In this document: one piece after another, positions 52,125 to 61,708 of the stretch
Layout of the letters: each line of letters starts with the position of its first letter
How positions within the stretch are numbered: the first letter of the stretch is position 1
Source: Symbiodinium natans
Taxonomy: Eukaryota > Sar > Dinophyceae > Suessiales > Symbiodiniaceae
Length of the DNA: 64,000 nt
Direction of reading: 5' to 3'
Assembly (NCBI GenBank): GCA_905221605.1
Contig: CAJNDS010002204.1
Span: 25,001 to 89,000, forward strand
Notes under the pieces: model-generated
Seen by the model: the letters and a program-made list of their open reading frames with translations, nothing else
Told to the model about the DNA's origin: nothing
Databases searched by the model: none
Program-made: the position numbers and the translations under genes

Positions 52125-52789
52125 GGCAAGATACAGAGCTCGCTCTAAGGCAGTGTCTCATCACCCACATGATCTTCTGTCTGTCGTGCATGCGACTGCG
52201 ACGTCTACTGTAGTACATGTCTGCAAAGCGTGGCGAAGCGGCAAGTTGCAGCGGCGTCGGCTGACGAAGGACTGGACACAAGTTTTTGTTTGCAACGACT
52301 ATTGGGGACAACGCAGAGAGCAAGCTTGACAGGCAAGTTTGCATCAAACTTGCCGAAAACCTTTTTCGGCCAGTTCATGCATGGCCTTGAGGTCCCTCTG
52401 CTTCCAGCTCGGATTCCTCGGCATGTCTCGCTATACACTATACCAAGACAAACAGTTGTCCACTTCTCCTGACTTCTCCTCTCAGCAAAACGCAACTAGG
52501 CATGTAGGCGAGAATAACACCAACCTGTGCGCAGGTGAACTGAATGACTGAATGCGGCGGGTCGAGGTGCACACTAACCGAGCAAGTTTGAAGCATGTTG
52601 GACAACAGTTGCTCTTCTTGCTTGGCATCCTAAAGCTGTGAGCCGAACAGAATACAATTGACCCCCCTAAAAACAAATCGCTACGTTACATTCAGCAATG
52701 TGTATACCTGGTAAAACATGTAAATTACATCTACCATCCGCATGCTGCAGTTGAACATGTGAGATGCGAGATGTCACCTTCCAAGGCTA

Positions 52790-52985
52790 TATTATGCTGC
52801 TGTGGTCCACTCTGAATCCACTCTGCAGAGGCGAAGCACGGCCCCTGAAGATCCCTTTGAGGCCCCTTCATCCGAAAGCAGGTCGCCCAAGAGCTGGTTC
52901 TGAAGACATCGTTGAGCTGCAGCCTGGATCAAGGCAACAATTTTGTCAGGGCTTTTAAACCAGCAGCTGGACCCTCCTTGTGCAA
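52790..52985 (-). CDS. Exon-like stretch, unknown protein
   Basis: Minus frame reads SCWFKSPDKIVALIQAAAQR, CLQNQLLGDLLSDEGASKGS, SGAVLRLCRVDSEWTTAA. Helical, protein-like composition. A second piece near 52420-52350 (NPSWKQRDLKAMHELAEKGF) may follow it. They could be 5' exons of the EF-hand gene (which would make the MGN start internal) or a separate gene. Confidence 0.3.
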
Positions 52986-53178
52986 GCACAACTTTTCGAT
53001 GCTTGGGATGTATCGCTGAAGGAGAACACCCAGCACTTGAAAGGGTCGGTGGCCTCTTCGTCTGTTTCCCTGAAACCGTACTATCGCCACTAGATACCCT
53101 AATCAGGACCCGAATTTTTGCCCTCTAAAGCAGAAAAAAAACAGAACTGTCAGTAACTGAACAAGAACTTGTCCCGCG

Positions 53179-53925
53179 CTAGTTGCTAGCTGCTAGCTTC
53201 GAGGCCTCTCCTTGCATTTGCCCGCCTATGCCCGCCTTCTCGGCGGCTGCCATTTTCGCAGATTTCACCACGCGCTCTTCGGCTGCAGCTGCTTCTGCTG
53301 TCCGATGAGGCATATCAACAGCCTCATGCCGCTCTTGCAGCTCTGGCACCTCTTGCTGCTTGGTCTTGTGAGTCTTGTGGCTTGCCGTACCTTCTACTGC
53401 GCTGTCCTCGCCGCGGTTGGATTTCGAACCTGCAATCCTGATTGCCTCCTTGGCGGCAGTATCAATTTGTGCCATGTACTCGTCGAGTGGATCTACATCG
53501 CCCTCGTCCGCCTTGCACTTGCCGTCAGGTGTTATTGGCGGCGCACAGCAAGTTTTTGGTGCTAGGGCTTCTGCAAGCAAGCCCTGCATATCAGCCAGAG
53601 GCGATGCAGCAAGCAACTCCAGCGAGTGATGGAAGTGCTGATGACGCAATTGGCAAAAGCAGTGTACACTGCGTAGGTGGCATAGCAAGTCCAGGTAGCG
53701 CAAGGCTGCCGTCCGGGCCTGCTGGTGTTGCACGCGGCCTTTGCCAGGCCAAAGGCGGTGGCGCTGAATCCCCTTTTGCCGATCCAGGTGCTCACAAATC
53801 TTTTCGGTATCAGCAACCAGCTTGTCAAGATGCTGGATGTCAGTGTCATCGGCTCGGGCCGTCTGCTTGAACAGAACATCCATGGCTGCAGCTCGAAACT
53901 CCAAGCAGCGGTCCAAATCTGCCAC
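53179..53925 (-). CDS. Hypothetical helical protein
   Basis: Open frame of up to 248 codons; the first ATG is at 53883 (MDVLFKQTARADDTDIQHLD). An acceptor-like ACACAG just upstream means it may be the last exon of a larger gene. N-terminal 110 residues: helix-rich with His/Cys clusters (LDLLCHLRSVHCFCQLRHQH). Then a Cys-Pro patch (KTCCAPPITPDGKCKADEGD) and a charged, Ala/Glu/Lys-rich C-terminal helix (EAAAAEERVVKSAKMAAAEK) ending KLAASN and a stop. No family recognised; probably cytosolic. Confidence 0.45.
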   Translation of the reverse strand: MADLDRCLEFRAAAMDVLFKQTARADDTDIQHLDKLVADTEKICEHLDRQKGIQRHRLWPGKGRVQHQQARTAALRYLDLLCHLRSVHCFCQLRHQHFHHSLELLAASPLADMQGLLAEALAPKTCCAPPITPDGKCKADEGDVDPLDEYMAQIDTAAKEAIRIAGSKSNRGEDSAVEGTASHKTHKTKQQEVPELQERHEAVDMPHRTAEAAAAEERVVKSAKMAAAEKAGIGGQMQGEASKLAASN

Positions 53926-53934
53926 GCTGCTTAC

Positions 53935-55284
53935 CTGTGTGTTATTGTGTTCTCATAGAATGGACATGCGGATGCAAGGTCTGTCGACTACCCCTCGCCA
54001 CTGCCACAACAAATTCAGTAGGCACGCGGCGCCCCACCATCTTCCACTGCAGGCAGCCAGGGCCATGTTTCCTTGTTGTGCTGCACAAGCCTTCGCGCCG
54101 GGCTTGGTTAGATGCCTTCTTTGCTTGGGGCGGCACGTCTCACATCTCAATGCACTGCAATATTCTGCAATCAGCTTTGTTCACTATATTCATAGGGTGG
54201 CAAAGAAAAGCGCAGCTTCATTCATCATATTCATCCTTTGCCCCACCGGATGCGAGCAAAAAGCTCAGTATGTATTTCAACGGACAAGCAGTTGAATCGT
54301 AGCATTGGCCTCCCACGTGTCTAGGGTCGGGGTGTTGTCAGAGCGGGAATCCATCTCGCACAGCGCATCCTTGTGTAGTCAGACGAGAGACTGAGACAAG
54401 TTTCGCCGAATGTTGCTATGCCCTGGAAATTCTGAGGCTCGGACAAATGCTTTGGATGCACGGACGAAGGCTTGTTCAGCGCGTGGGTCTACACATCGTT
54501 CTGGGTGAATCTGGTTGGCCAGACTGCGGTACCTAAGCTCTGGCACCACCGACACTCATTGTCCTAATGCCTTTTGAAGCTTATTTGGTTACTCATGTCA
54601 GCTGCAGTAAACTCATGCAAAGCAGCAGAACAATGAACCAACAAACGATAGATCGATAAACGGAACCTTTTCACTTCGAATCATTTTGAGGCTTCGCTTC
54701 AGAATCGTTAAACCAATGGCCTGAAATCTTGGCAACGGGTGACCTTTGCAACGCATCCAGGGGAGATGGTCGGTTGACAGAGTTGTCTCCCAACAGCGCG
54801 CCAGAAGGGTACCTGCTCTACTCCGTGATTAAGGCACACAATGGCACACACGACCCTGCACAAGCAACTCTGCTGCGCATTTGCATCCTGTACTGCAGAA
54901 CCTTGCAGCCAACACTCGCCCGATCGCGTCCTCCCTGTCCTCAGGCTGCTTTGAGCTGGTGGGATGTAATATGCGCACAGCCACTTTTTGCACTGGAACA
55001 CCACGGATTCAATTAATGCATTCAAGGCGTCTCCGGCCTGAAGTACTGCCGGGACGTCCATGGGGAATGTGTTCACCCTTTGTTGCTCTACTGTTGGTTG
55101 CGCGGTTACTCTAGTGATGCCGCAACCCTCCAGAACAGTAGCGCCACGTGAACAGTGAACGTGTTCAGCATTGGAAAGCCAAACGTAGATTTAAGTCACA
55201 TAATCCTTGTACCTGGTCGAAGTCTAACATCCAGCACATCTGTGACCGTCAAGTATATAACTTCATGTCAAAACACCTGCGAAC
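53935..55284. other. Intergenic, no firm gene
   Basis: About 1.35 kb. A minus frame 55076-54708 (MDVPAVLQAGDALNALIES...) and an opposite plus frame 54729-55016 (GYLLYSVIKAHNGTHD) overlap and both look moderately protein-like. Neither has domain or splice support, so no gene is called. Confidence 0.35.
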
Positions 55285-56595
55285 TCAACATAACTCAACT
55301 CGAACACACACGTTAATGATTTTCCTGCACTGCGACAGCTGGTGGAGGCGCGGATGGATTGCAACGACTGACAAGGCAATGTCGCTGCATGTCGCTGCAA
55401 GTCGAAACCGCGCTTTCCAAGCGCTTGCGGCACTGTTTTCTTGAGGTCTCAACAAGACTTGAAGCGCTTCTTGCAATCCTTCCGGAGGACGATCCAATGA
55501 CCATTTCTTTGCCATTTGCTGGCGTAGAACTGCAACTCCTCTTGCGCGACTGGTCTCGGGCGAGTGCTGAACCATCTCTGAGGCCCACAGAACCCAAACT
55601 TGTGAGCTCACAATCTCGGCGCCCAAAAGCTGTGATCCGATGTTCCAAAGCTCCGACTGCCTTGATGATTTCAGCAGCTGTCCCCCAAAGAGCTGACACT
55701 TTCGTGCAAGCTCTAAGGTTTGAGCACGAGCTGCACCCGCCTCCAAGAAACCGGCTACCAGGAGGAAACCATCCATGGCACGCAGGATATCCAAAGGCAG
55801 AACGGATAAACGTGAAGCCACCAGCCTGGACACCGCATCAGCTGATGCAGAGAGCAGTGGCCCGTGCAGAAACTGTAGCCGGCCCAAATGTTGTGGCATC
55901 GCCACAAGGTCTCGTGGGTCACAGCCGATGGCTTTGTCAGCAGTGGCGTCGCAAATCTCAAACAACAGATCTTGCTGGACAGCTGCTTGTTTCCAGCATC
56001 GTGCCAATGCCATGAGGACCCGTCGCAAATCTGCAAAACTGAGTTCTTGGCAGTGCCCGCTTAGCTGCTGCAGAAAGGGAGCCCTAAGCGATTCCGTGGG
56101 CAAGCCCAACCGGTCCAATGCCAGCATAGCTGTCACGATGGATGTCACGCCAGCTCGAAATGACAAGGTGCGCGCAAACTCTTTGACCAACGTTTCGTGA
56201 TGGTAGCGGGCTTTCGACATTGACCACAAGATGCTGGCCATGTCATGCGGTGAAAGCTCAGCATGCCTGTCCGGCATACACCCAACTTTGCACTCACATG
56301 CACTCATGACTGCAATCTGACTCCGGCGAATGTTTTTGGAGAATGCGTTTGGCAGGCCTGCTGACATGTAACCTTTTTGGGGGGTGCTATACCTTCTGTG
56401 CATTTCGTGATTTTTGAGACCTGGAATATGTGCAGTCATGCGGCGAAGCCAAGGCTTGGTCCAACAAATTGCCCCACACTTGAGGGTCACGTTGGTTTCC
56501 ATGAACCATTTGGGAAACTTGGACCTCGGTTGCACGGCCAACAAACCAGCTTTACTTGAACATTCCAAAAAAGAATGCAAAAAACACACAATCAC
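55285..56595 (-). CDS. Helical-repeat (OPR/HPR-like) putative organelle RNA-binding protein
   Basis: 436 codons open without introns; the start is uncertain (Met 56595, or a later Met such as MTAHIPGLKNHEMHRRY with a basic, targeting-like N terminus). From about residue 110 the protein is built of 35-40 residue two-helix units with a recurring S.x.DL/DM...L....: LSPHDMASILWSMSKARYHH, LSFADLRRVLMALARCWKQA, CDPRDLVAMPQHLGRLQFLH, LPLDILRAMDGFLLVAGFLE. Known: octotricopeptide/heptatricopeptide and FASTK/RAP-family proteins of algae and alveolates use such units to bind plastid or mitochondrial RNA. No RAP domain was seen at the C terminus. I infer an organelle RNA-processing role. Confidence 0.5.
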   Translation of the reverse strand: MIVCFLHSFLECSSKAGLLAVQPRSKFPKWFMETNVTLKCGAICWTKPWLRRMTAHIPGLKNHEMHRRYSTPQKGYMSAGLPNAFSKNIRRSQIAVMSACECKVGCMPDRHAELSPHDMASILWSMSKARYHHETLVKEFARTLSFRAGVTSIVTAMLALDRLGLPTESLRAPFLQQLSGHCQELSFADLRRVLMALARCWKQAAVQQDLLFEICDATADKAIGCDPRDLVAMPQHLGRLQFLHGPLLSASADAVSRLVASRLSVLPLDILRAMDGFLLVAGFLEAGAARAQTLELARKCQLFGGQLLKSSRQSELWNIGSQLLGAEIVSSQVWVLWASEMVQHSPETSRARGVAVLRQQMAKKWSLDRPPEGLQEALQVLLRPQENSAASAWKARFRLAATCSDIALSVVAIHPRLHQLSQCRKIINVCVRVELC

Positions 56596-56649
56596 AGTGC
56601 GTTGTTTTTCTGCTTTCTTTACACCTATTTACTCGCTGGGAGTCCTTCG

Positions 56650-57200
56650 TGGGCTGCTTCTACGACGAGTGCTGGGTCTTATGCGAAGCGCGGCGCTCTC
56701 GAGGGGCATGCCTTGGGAGCGGAGGACGCCGAGCGTGGGCAAGTTGCGATATGAGCGGGTAGTGAGGTTGCCGGCATTTGCAGCGTGCTTGCGGTAAGAG
56801 GCAGCGCTAGGCGCAAGCGACGGAACGAGGGGAGTCCAATGAGTCCAATTGTTGTATGGCCCACCAACGAGCAAATGTTGCATCGCAGTAAAGAGATGAC
56901 GAGTTTTTTCTCTCCTCGCCGTCCAATGTGCAACACAGTCCCGAGAAGCAAGCAGAGCACAGAGTGCGCTGCGACGCCGGACAAACCTGCGGACCTCCGG
57001 AAGGTGAAGGCGGAGATGGTCGCAGCCCTCGATAGCACCGGAGCAGAGCGAAAAGCCAGTGGCTATGACCTCTACGCGCCGGTCATCCCATTGAGGTCCC
57101 AATCCAGCACATTGAGGGCCTCGCTCAACAGGGCCACCCCGTGAGCGGCACCCGCTGAGCGGCAGCGGAGTCTGCGCTGGCGGATGCGGGGATGCTAGGG
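56650..57200 (-). pseudogene. Degenerate reverse-transcriptase C-terminal relic
   Basis: Minus frame contains GLGPQWDDRRVEVIATGFSL followed by CSGA. This parallels the C-terminal segment at 62.2 kb (RQDERRIEVIANGLPLWGG), and a neighbouring frame (NVLDWDLN) parallels NVRVRDLN there. Frames are broken and the rest is not alignable by eye, so it is an old truncated copy. Confidence 0.35.
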
Positions 57201-57216
57201 TGAACTCCGGCTGTGG

Positions 57217-57602
57217 GTGGGGCGAGCGGTAAGATGCAGTGGCTGCGCGCGGCCCAGCTTGCGAATTCAGCACGGCGGCCGAAGCAGCATCAGTCTCCCT
57301 CAAGAATGCACGCGGGCAAATATCGTCGACTCAAGGTCGTTTTTTCTCACGCATATTTTGCGCCTGCGCGACTGCAGTCTGGTCGGCACTACGGCAGCTC
57401 CGCAAGAAGGTCGCCGACCGGCACTTCCGCGCCGTCACTGGCGTCGACGGGGCGCACCGGCAGCTCCAGCAACCTGACCGTGTGGGCTTTCAGTGCCGCC
57501 ACTCAAGGGTTTCGGGCAAAGGACGCTCAGAGGGCGGCAAAGGCGAGGGAGCCAATGGGCTAAGCTGTCACACGGTGCGTCTTCCAGGTTAGCGGGAAAA
57601 CC
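57217..57602. other. Unique GC-rich DNA before the hairpin array
   Basis: No gene supported; three overlapping plus-strand frames of similar length reflect GC richness. The array begins at about 57603 after TTAGCGGGAAAACCGAC. Confidence 0.4.
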
Positions 57603-58565
57603 GACTAGAAAAGTTACTTTTCGAGAAAAGTGGCTTTTCGAGAAAAGTGGCTTTTCGAGAAAAGTAACTTTTCGCGGACGCGGCGCGCACCAACGCGGCC
57701 AGAAAAGTCACTTTTCGCAAAAAGTGGCTTTTCGAGAAAAGTGGCTTTTCGAGAAAAGTGGCTTTTCGCGGACACCGCGCGCTCCAACGCCGCGAGAAAA
57801 GTCACTTTTCGAGAAAAGTGGCTTTTCGAGAAAAGTGGCTTTTCGCGGACACCGCGCGCTCCAACGCCGCGAGAAAAGTCACTTTTCGAGAAAAGCGGCT
57901 TTTCGAGAAAAGTGGCTTTTCGAGAAAAGTGGCTTTTCGCGGACACCGTGCGCTCCAACGCCGCGAGAAAAGTCACTTTTCGAGAAAAGCGGCTTTTCGA
58001 GAAAAGTGGCTTTTCGAGAAAAGTGGCTTTTCACGGACACCGTGCGCTCCAACGCCGCGAGAAAAGTCACTTTTCGCAAAAAGCGGCTTTTCGAGAAAAG
58101 TGGCTTTTCGAGAAAAGTGGCTTTTCGCGGACACGGCGCGCGCAACGTCGCGAGAAAGTCACTTTTCGAGAAAAGCGACTTTTCGATAAACGTGGCTTTT
58201 CGAGAAAAGTGGCGCGCGCCAGCGTCGCGAGAAAAGTCACTTTTCGCGAAAAGTGGCTTTTCGAGAAAAGTGGCTTTTCGATAAAAGTGGCTTTTCGAGA
58301 AAAGTGGCTTTTCGAGAAAAGTGGCTTTTAAAGAAAAGTGGCTTTTGAAAGACGCTGTGCGCTCCAACGCCGCGAGAAAAGACACTTTTCGCAAAAAGCG
58401 GCTTTTCGAGAAAAGTGGCTTTTCGAGAAAAGTGGCTTTTCGCGGACACGGCGCGCGCAACGTCGCGAGAAAAGTCACTTTTCGCCAAAAGTGGCTTTCG
58501 AGAAAAGTGGCTTTTCGAGAAAAGTGGCTTTTAAAGAAAAGTGGCTTTTGAAAGACGCTGTGCGC
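57603..58565. repeat. Hairpin satellite array 1 (17-bp near-palindromic unit, higher-order repeat)
   Basis: Tandem GAGAAAAGTGGCTTTTC: arms GAAAAG/CTTTTC around a 3-base centre. About 40 units, grouped in sets of 3 to 7 and separated by a GC-rich spacer of about 26 bp (starts GCGGACAC, ends AACGCCGC; variants with CGCGGCGCGC or GTGCGC). The first unit after nearly every spacer has centre TCA, the next often CGG, the rest TGG. No stop codon arises in any of six frames, so long open frames (263, 233 and 261 codons here) with the periodic peptide FEKSGFSRKVAFREKWL are by-products of the repeat. Confidence 0.97.
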
Positions 58566-58789
58566 CCCCACACGGCGCCTGCCATTGAAGCAACCAAGAG
58601 AACCTCTACGCCTCCCTTCTCCGCTTCTCTGAGCTATGGCACGACAAGGCACCCACGGCGGCATGTATGCCGGCCTTGATAATCATAGTAGAGCTGGGGG
58701 GATTCTGGAGTTCTAGTAGCGGCGCGGGGTTCACAGCCTGACATAGTCGCTGTCGAAGATTAAGAGCATTAAGCAAGCCCCGACGATGT

Positions 58790-59335
58790 TTAGGGTTTAG
58801 GGTTTAGGGTTTAGGGTTTAGGGTTTAGGGTTTTGAGTTGAGGGTCTGGAGCAAGCCTCAGGACTAAGACCCAAGCTCTAAAGCCTCCCCCAAACCCCCA
58901 ACCCGAAAGCCTAAACCCTAAACCCTAAACCCTAAACCCTAAACCCTAAAGTCCCCCTTTGAACACGAAGGGCACTTCTCTGTTTGTCCTGAGGCTGCTG
59001 GGCCAAACCCTAAACCCTAAACCCTAAACCCTAAACCCTAAACCCTAAACCCTAAACCCTAAACCCTAAACCGGTTTAGGGTTTAGGGTTTCGGGTTTCG
59101 AGTTGAGGGTCTGGAGCAAGCCCTCAGGACGAAGACCCAAGCTCTAAAGCCTCCCCCAAACCCCAAACCCGAAAGCCTAAACCCTAAACCATCCTAAACC
59201 CTAAACCCTATAAACCCTAAACCCTAAAGTCCCCCTTTGAACACGAAGGGCACTTCTCTGTTTGTCCTGAGGCTGCTGGGCCAAGCCCTACACCCGAAAC
59301 CCTAAACCCTAAACCCTAAACCCTAAACCCTAAAC
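58790..59335. repeat. Duplicated telomere-motif cassette, both orientations
   Basis: Order: (TTTAGGG)6 at 58790-58832; unique segment GAGTTGAGGGTCTGGAGCAA...; (CCCTAAA)5 near 58915-58950; unique segment (AGTCCCCCTTTGAACACGAA...); (CCCTAAA)10 to 59071; CCGG; then TTTAGGG again and a second, slightly diverged copy of the same cassette to 59335. Copy length is about 270 bp. Confidence 0.95.
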
Positions 59336-59342
59336 AGGAAGA

Positions 59343-60385
59343 GGAGAAAAGTGGCTTTTCGCGGACGCGGCGCGCACCAACGCGGCCAGAAAAGTCACTT
59401 TTCGCAAAAAGTGGCTTTTCGAGAAAAGTGGCTTTTCGCGGACACCGCGCGCTCCAACGCCGCGAGAAAAGTGACTTTTCGAGAAAAGTGGCTTTTCGAG
59501 AAAAGTGGCTTTTCGAGAAAAGTGGTTTTTCGAGAAAAGTGGCTTTTCGAGAAAAGTGGCTTTTCGAGAAAAGTGGCTTTTCGCGGACACCGTGCGCTCC
59601 AACGCCGCGAGAAAAGTCACTTTTCGAGAAAAGCGGCTTTTCGAGAAAAGTGGCTTTTCGAGAAAAGTGGCTTTTCGCGGACACCGTGCGCTCCAACGCC
59701 GCGAGAAAAGTCACTTTTCGAGAAAAGCAGCTTTTCGAGAAAAGTGGTTTTTCGAGAAAAGTGGCTTTTCGCGGACACCGTGCGCTCCAACGCCGCGAGA
59801 AAAGTCACTTTTCGAGAAAAGTGGCTTTTCGAGAAAAGTGGCTTTTCGCGGACACCGTGCGCTCCAACGCCGCGAGAAAAGTCACTTTTCGAGAAAAGCG
59901 GCTTTTCGAGAAAAGTGGCTTTTCGAGAAAGGTGGCTTTTCGAGAAAAGTGGCTTTTCGAGAAAAGTGGCTTTTCGCGGACACCGTGCGCTCCAACGCCG
60001 CGAGAAAAGTCACTTTTCGAGAAAAGCGGCTTTTCGAGAAAAGCGGCTTTTCGAGAAAAGCGGCTTTTCGAGAAAAGTGGCTTTTCGAGAAAAGTGGCTT
60101 TTCGAGAAAAGTGGCTTTTCGCGGACACCGTGCGCTCCAACGCCGCGAGAAAAGTCACTTTTCGAGAAAAGTGGCTTTTCGAGAAAAGTGGCTTTTCGCG
60201 GACACCGTGCGCTCCAACGCCCCGAGAAAAGTCACTTTTCGAGAAAAGCGGCTTTTCGAGAAAAGTGGCTTTTCGAGAAAAGTGGCTTTTCGCGGACACC
60301 GTGCGCTCCAACGCCGCGAGAAAAGTCACTTTTCGAGAAAAGCGGCTTTTCGAGAAAAGTGGCTTTTCGAGAAAAGTGGCTTTTC
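59343..60385. repeat. Hairpin satellite array 2
   Basis: Forty-six 17-bp units and ten 26-bp spacers (46x17 + 10x26 = 1,042 bp, matching the observed length). Its left end repeats the spacer variant and unit order found near the left end of array 1 (CGCGGCGCGC spacer, TCA unit, then a CAAAAAGTGG unit). It ends at GGCTTTTCGGGAGC. Open frames of 372, 336, 299 and 208 codons are repeat artefacts. Confidence 0.97.
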
Positions 60386-61402
60386 GGGAGCATTTTCCCC
60401 GTAACGTCAAAGACACCCCACACGCCAGCACAGAATAGCATACTCCTATGCGCTGTGATGCGGAGGTGACCTGGGAATCTCCAACAAGCTGACACTACAC
60501 TAGCCGCAATTAGGGACGCCAAGGGCAACGAGAGGGCAGCGCAGTCGGGGACGAGCGCGGGCACACCAGCCGGTAGCAGGCCGGCGCATTGCGATAGAGC
60601 CGCTAGTGTTCGTGACCGTCCACTTCGCCTGACGCGACTCCGCCAAGGCACGCCTGCAAGGTGCCACACGGCATCGGCATGGGCCTGGGGCCTGCAATGA
60701 CAAATGGTGACAACGTGCGCAATGAGTGGTTGGCCCATGACGATGTGCACACAGCGAAGAGAAGCCACGCACACTGCAGGTCGGGGAGACGCGGCGGCAG
60801 CGGGTTGTTTTTTTTTTTTTTTTTTTCCGCACGCCTTTTTGCACCAGCCTATGTTGGGTTCACTGTCGGCTCGGCTAGGAGGCCTCTGCCTCAGCGGCAA
60901 CAGGCTGGGCCCCGCAGCGTCCGCGAGCTCCAGCACCCGGTCCGGCAGTGGCTCTTGTGTGGCCGCCCTCGTCGCTGCCGGCCACGCTCGCACTGCCACC
61001 TGCCGCGTTTCGCAATGCCGGCGGGGCCGGCCCGTCGGCTGCGCGGCCTTGTGGCTGTCCGTCACGGGAGGATAACAGCCTCGCATCGCAGCACAACACG
61101 TAGCCCGAGGGGGTGACGCCGACCATGTCGGGGCGACGACGATATACAAGGATCATCCGGCGCCACTCCCGGGCAGCAGTGTGCGTGAGCCATTTGCTGT
61201 GGGACGACGCGTCCCTCTGGCACCATCGCTTCGCGGGCGATCAACCGGTGCCTGGGCACGCGACGGCGTGGTCTCAGAGCGCAAGGAGCGCATCATGCGT
61301 GAGGCCGCAGCCCGGAGTGCCCCCACCGCAGTTGTTCGCTGCCAGTGTCGCAAGCATTGGTGTAGCGCGATCTGCATCGCCTCTGGAGGGTGTGGCTGTC
61401 GT
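60386..61402. other. GC-rich spacer with poly-T tract
   Basis: About 1 kb between array 2 and the first reverse-transcriptase piece. Contains T18-20 at about 60808-60828 (poly-A on the minus strand, perhaps a retroelement tail). Overlapping Ala/Arg/Pro-rich frames on both strands carry no recognisable domain. Confidence 0.4.
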
Positions 61403-61708
61403 CTAAGCGTATAGCGGCAGCACGCGTTCGTGGATGTAGGAGCGAGTTCGCCCATAAAAAAATCGGAGGAAGGACTCGCAAGAGATCGTGTCGTAGCCTG
61501 CCCGGCCATCCAAGGACACCACAACCGCGTCCGGTGATCGCTCCAACGCGATGCGAAGTTGGGACGCCAAGGCATCAGTGCCTGCGCGCGCTTGCAAAAT
61601 ATATTGGACGGGTCGAGTGGCGGCATTTTTTTTTCCAACGCACCTTTTTCCCAAGTCCATAGCGGTTGAACTCGGCCTACTACGGGTGGCACCGGGTGCA
61701 GCGAGCAC
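61403..61708 (-). pseudogene. Non-LTR reverse-transcriptase fragment (N-terminal RT motifs)
   Basis: Minus frame: VQYILQARAGTDALASQLRI then ALERSPDAVVVSLDGRAGYD, TISCESFLRFFYGRTRS. This is the RT region from the helix before motif A through motif A (SLDG..GYDT) to F(F)YGR. It stops soon after; motifs B and C are absent. It is a separate, truncated copy from the larger element to its right. Confidence 0.65.

Noticed and set aside
54708-55076. Minus-strand 122-codon frame as a gene
   Set aside because: An equally plausible frame lies on the other strand; no domain, no splice support.
57603-60385. CRISPR-like array (repeats with regular spacers)
   Set aside because: The spacers are near-identical to each other and the repeats are unequal in number between them; the context is eukaryotic. 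It is a higher-order satellite.
57493-60469. Long open frames (up to 372 codons) coding REKWLFEKSGFSRKVAF-type repeat proteins on both strands
   Set aside because: The 17-bp unit has no stop in any frame; three units give a 17-residue period. All six frames stay open, so length is no evidence of coding. No start context, no frame preference, and spacers change phase.
60232-61149. 305-codon minus frame downstream of the RT pieces
   Set aside because: It starts in GC-rich DNA, crosses a poly-A (Lys) run and ends in the hairpin array; no domain.
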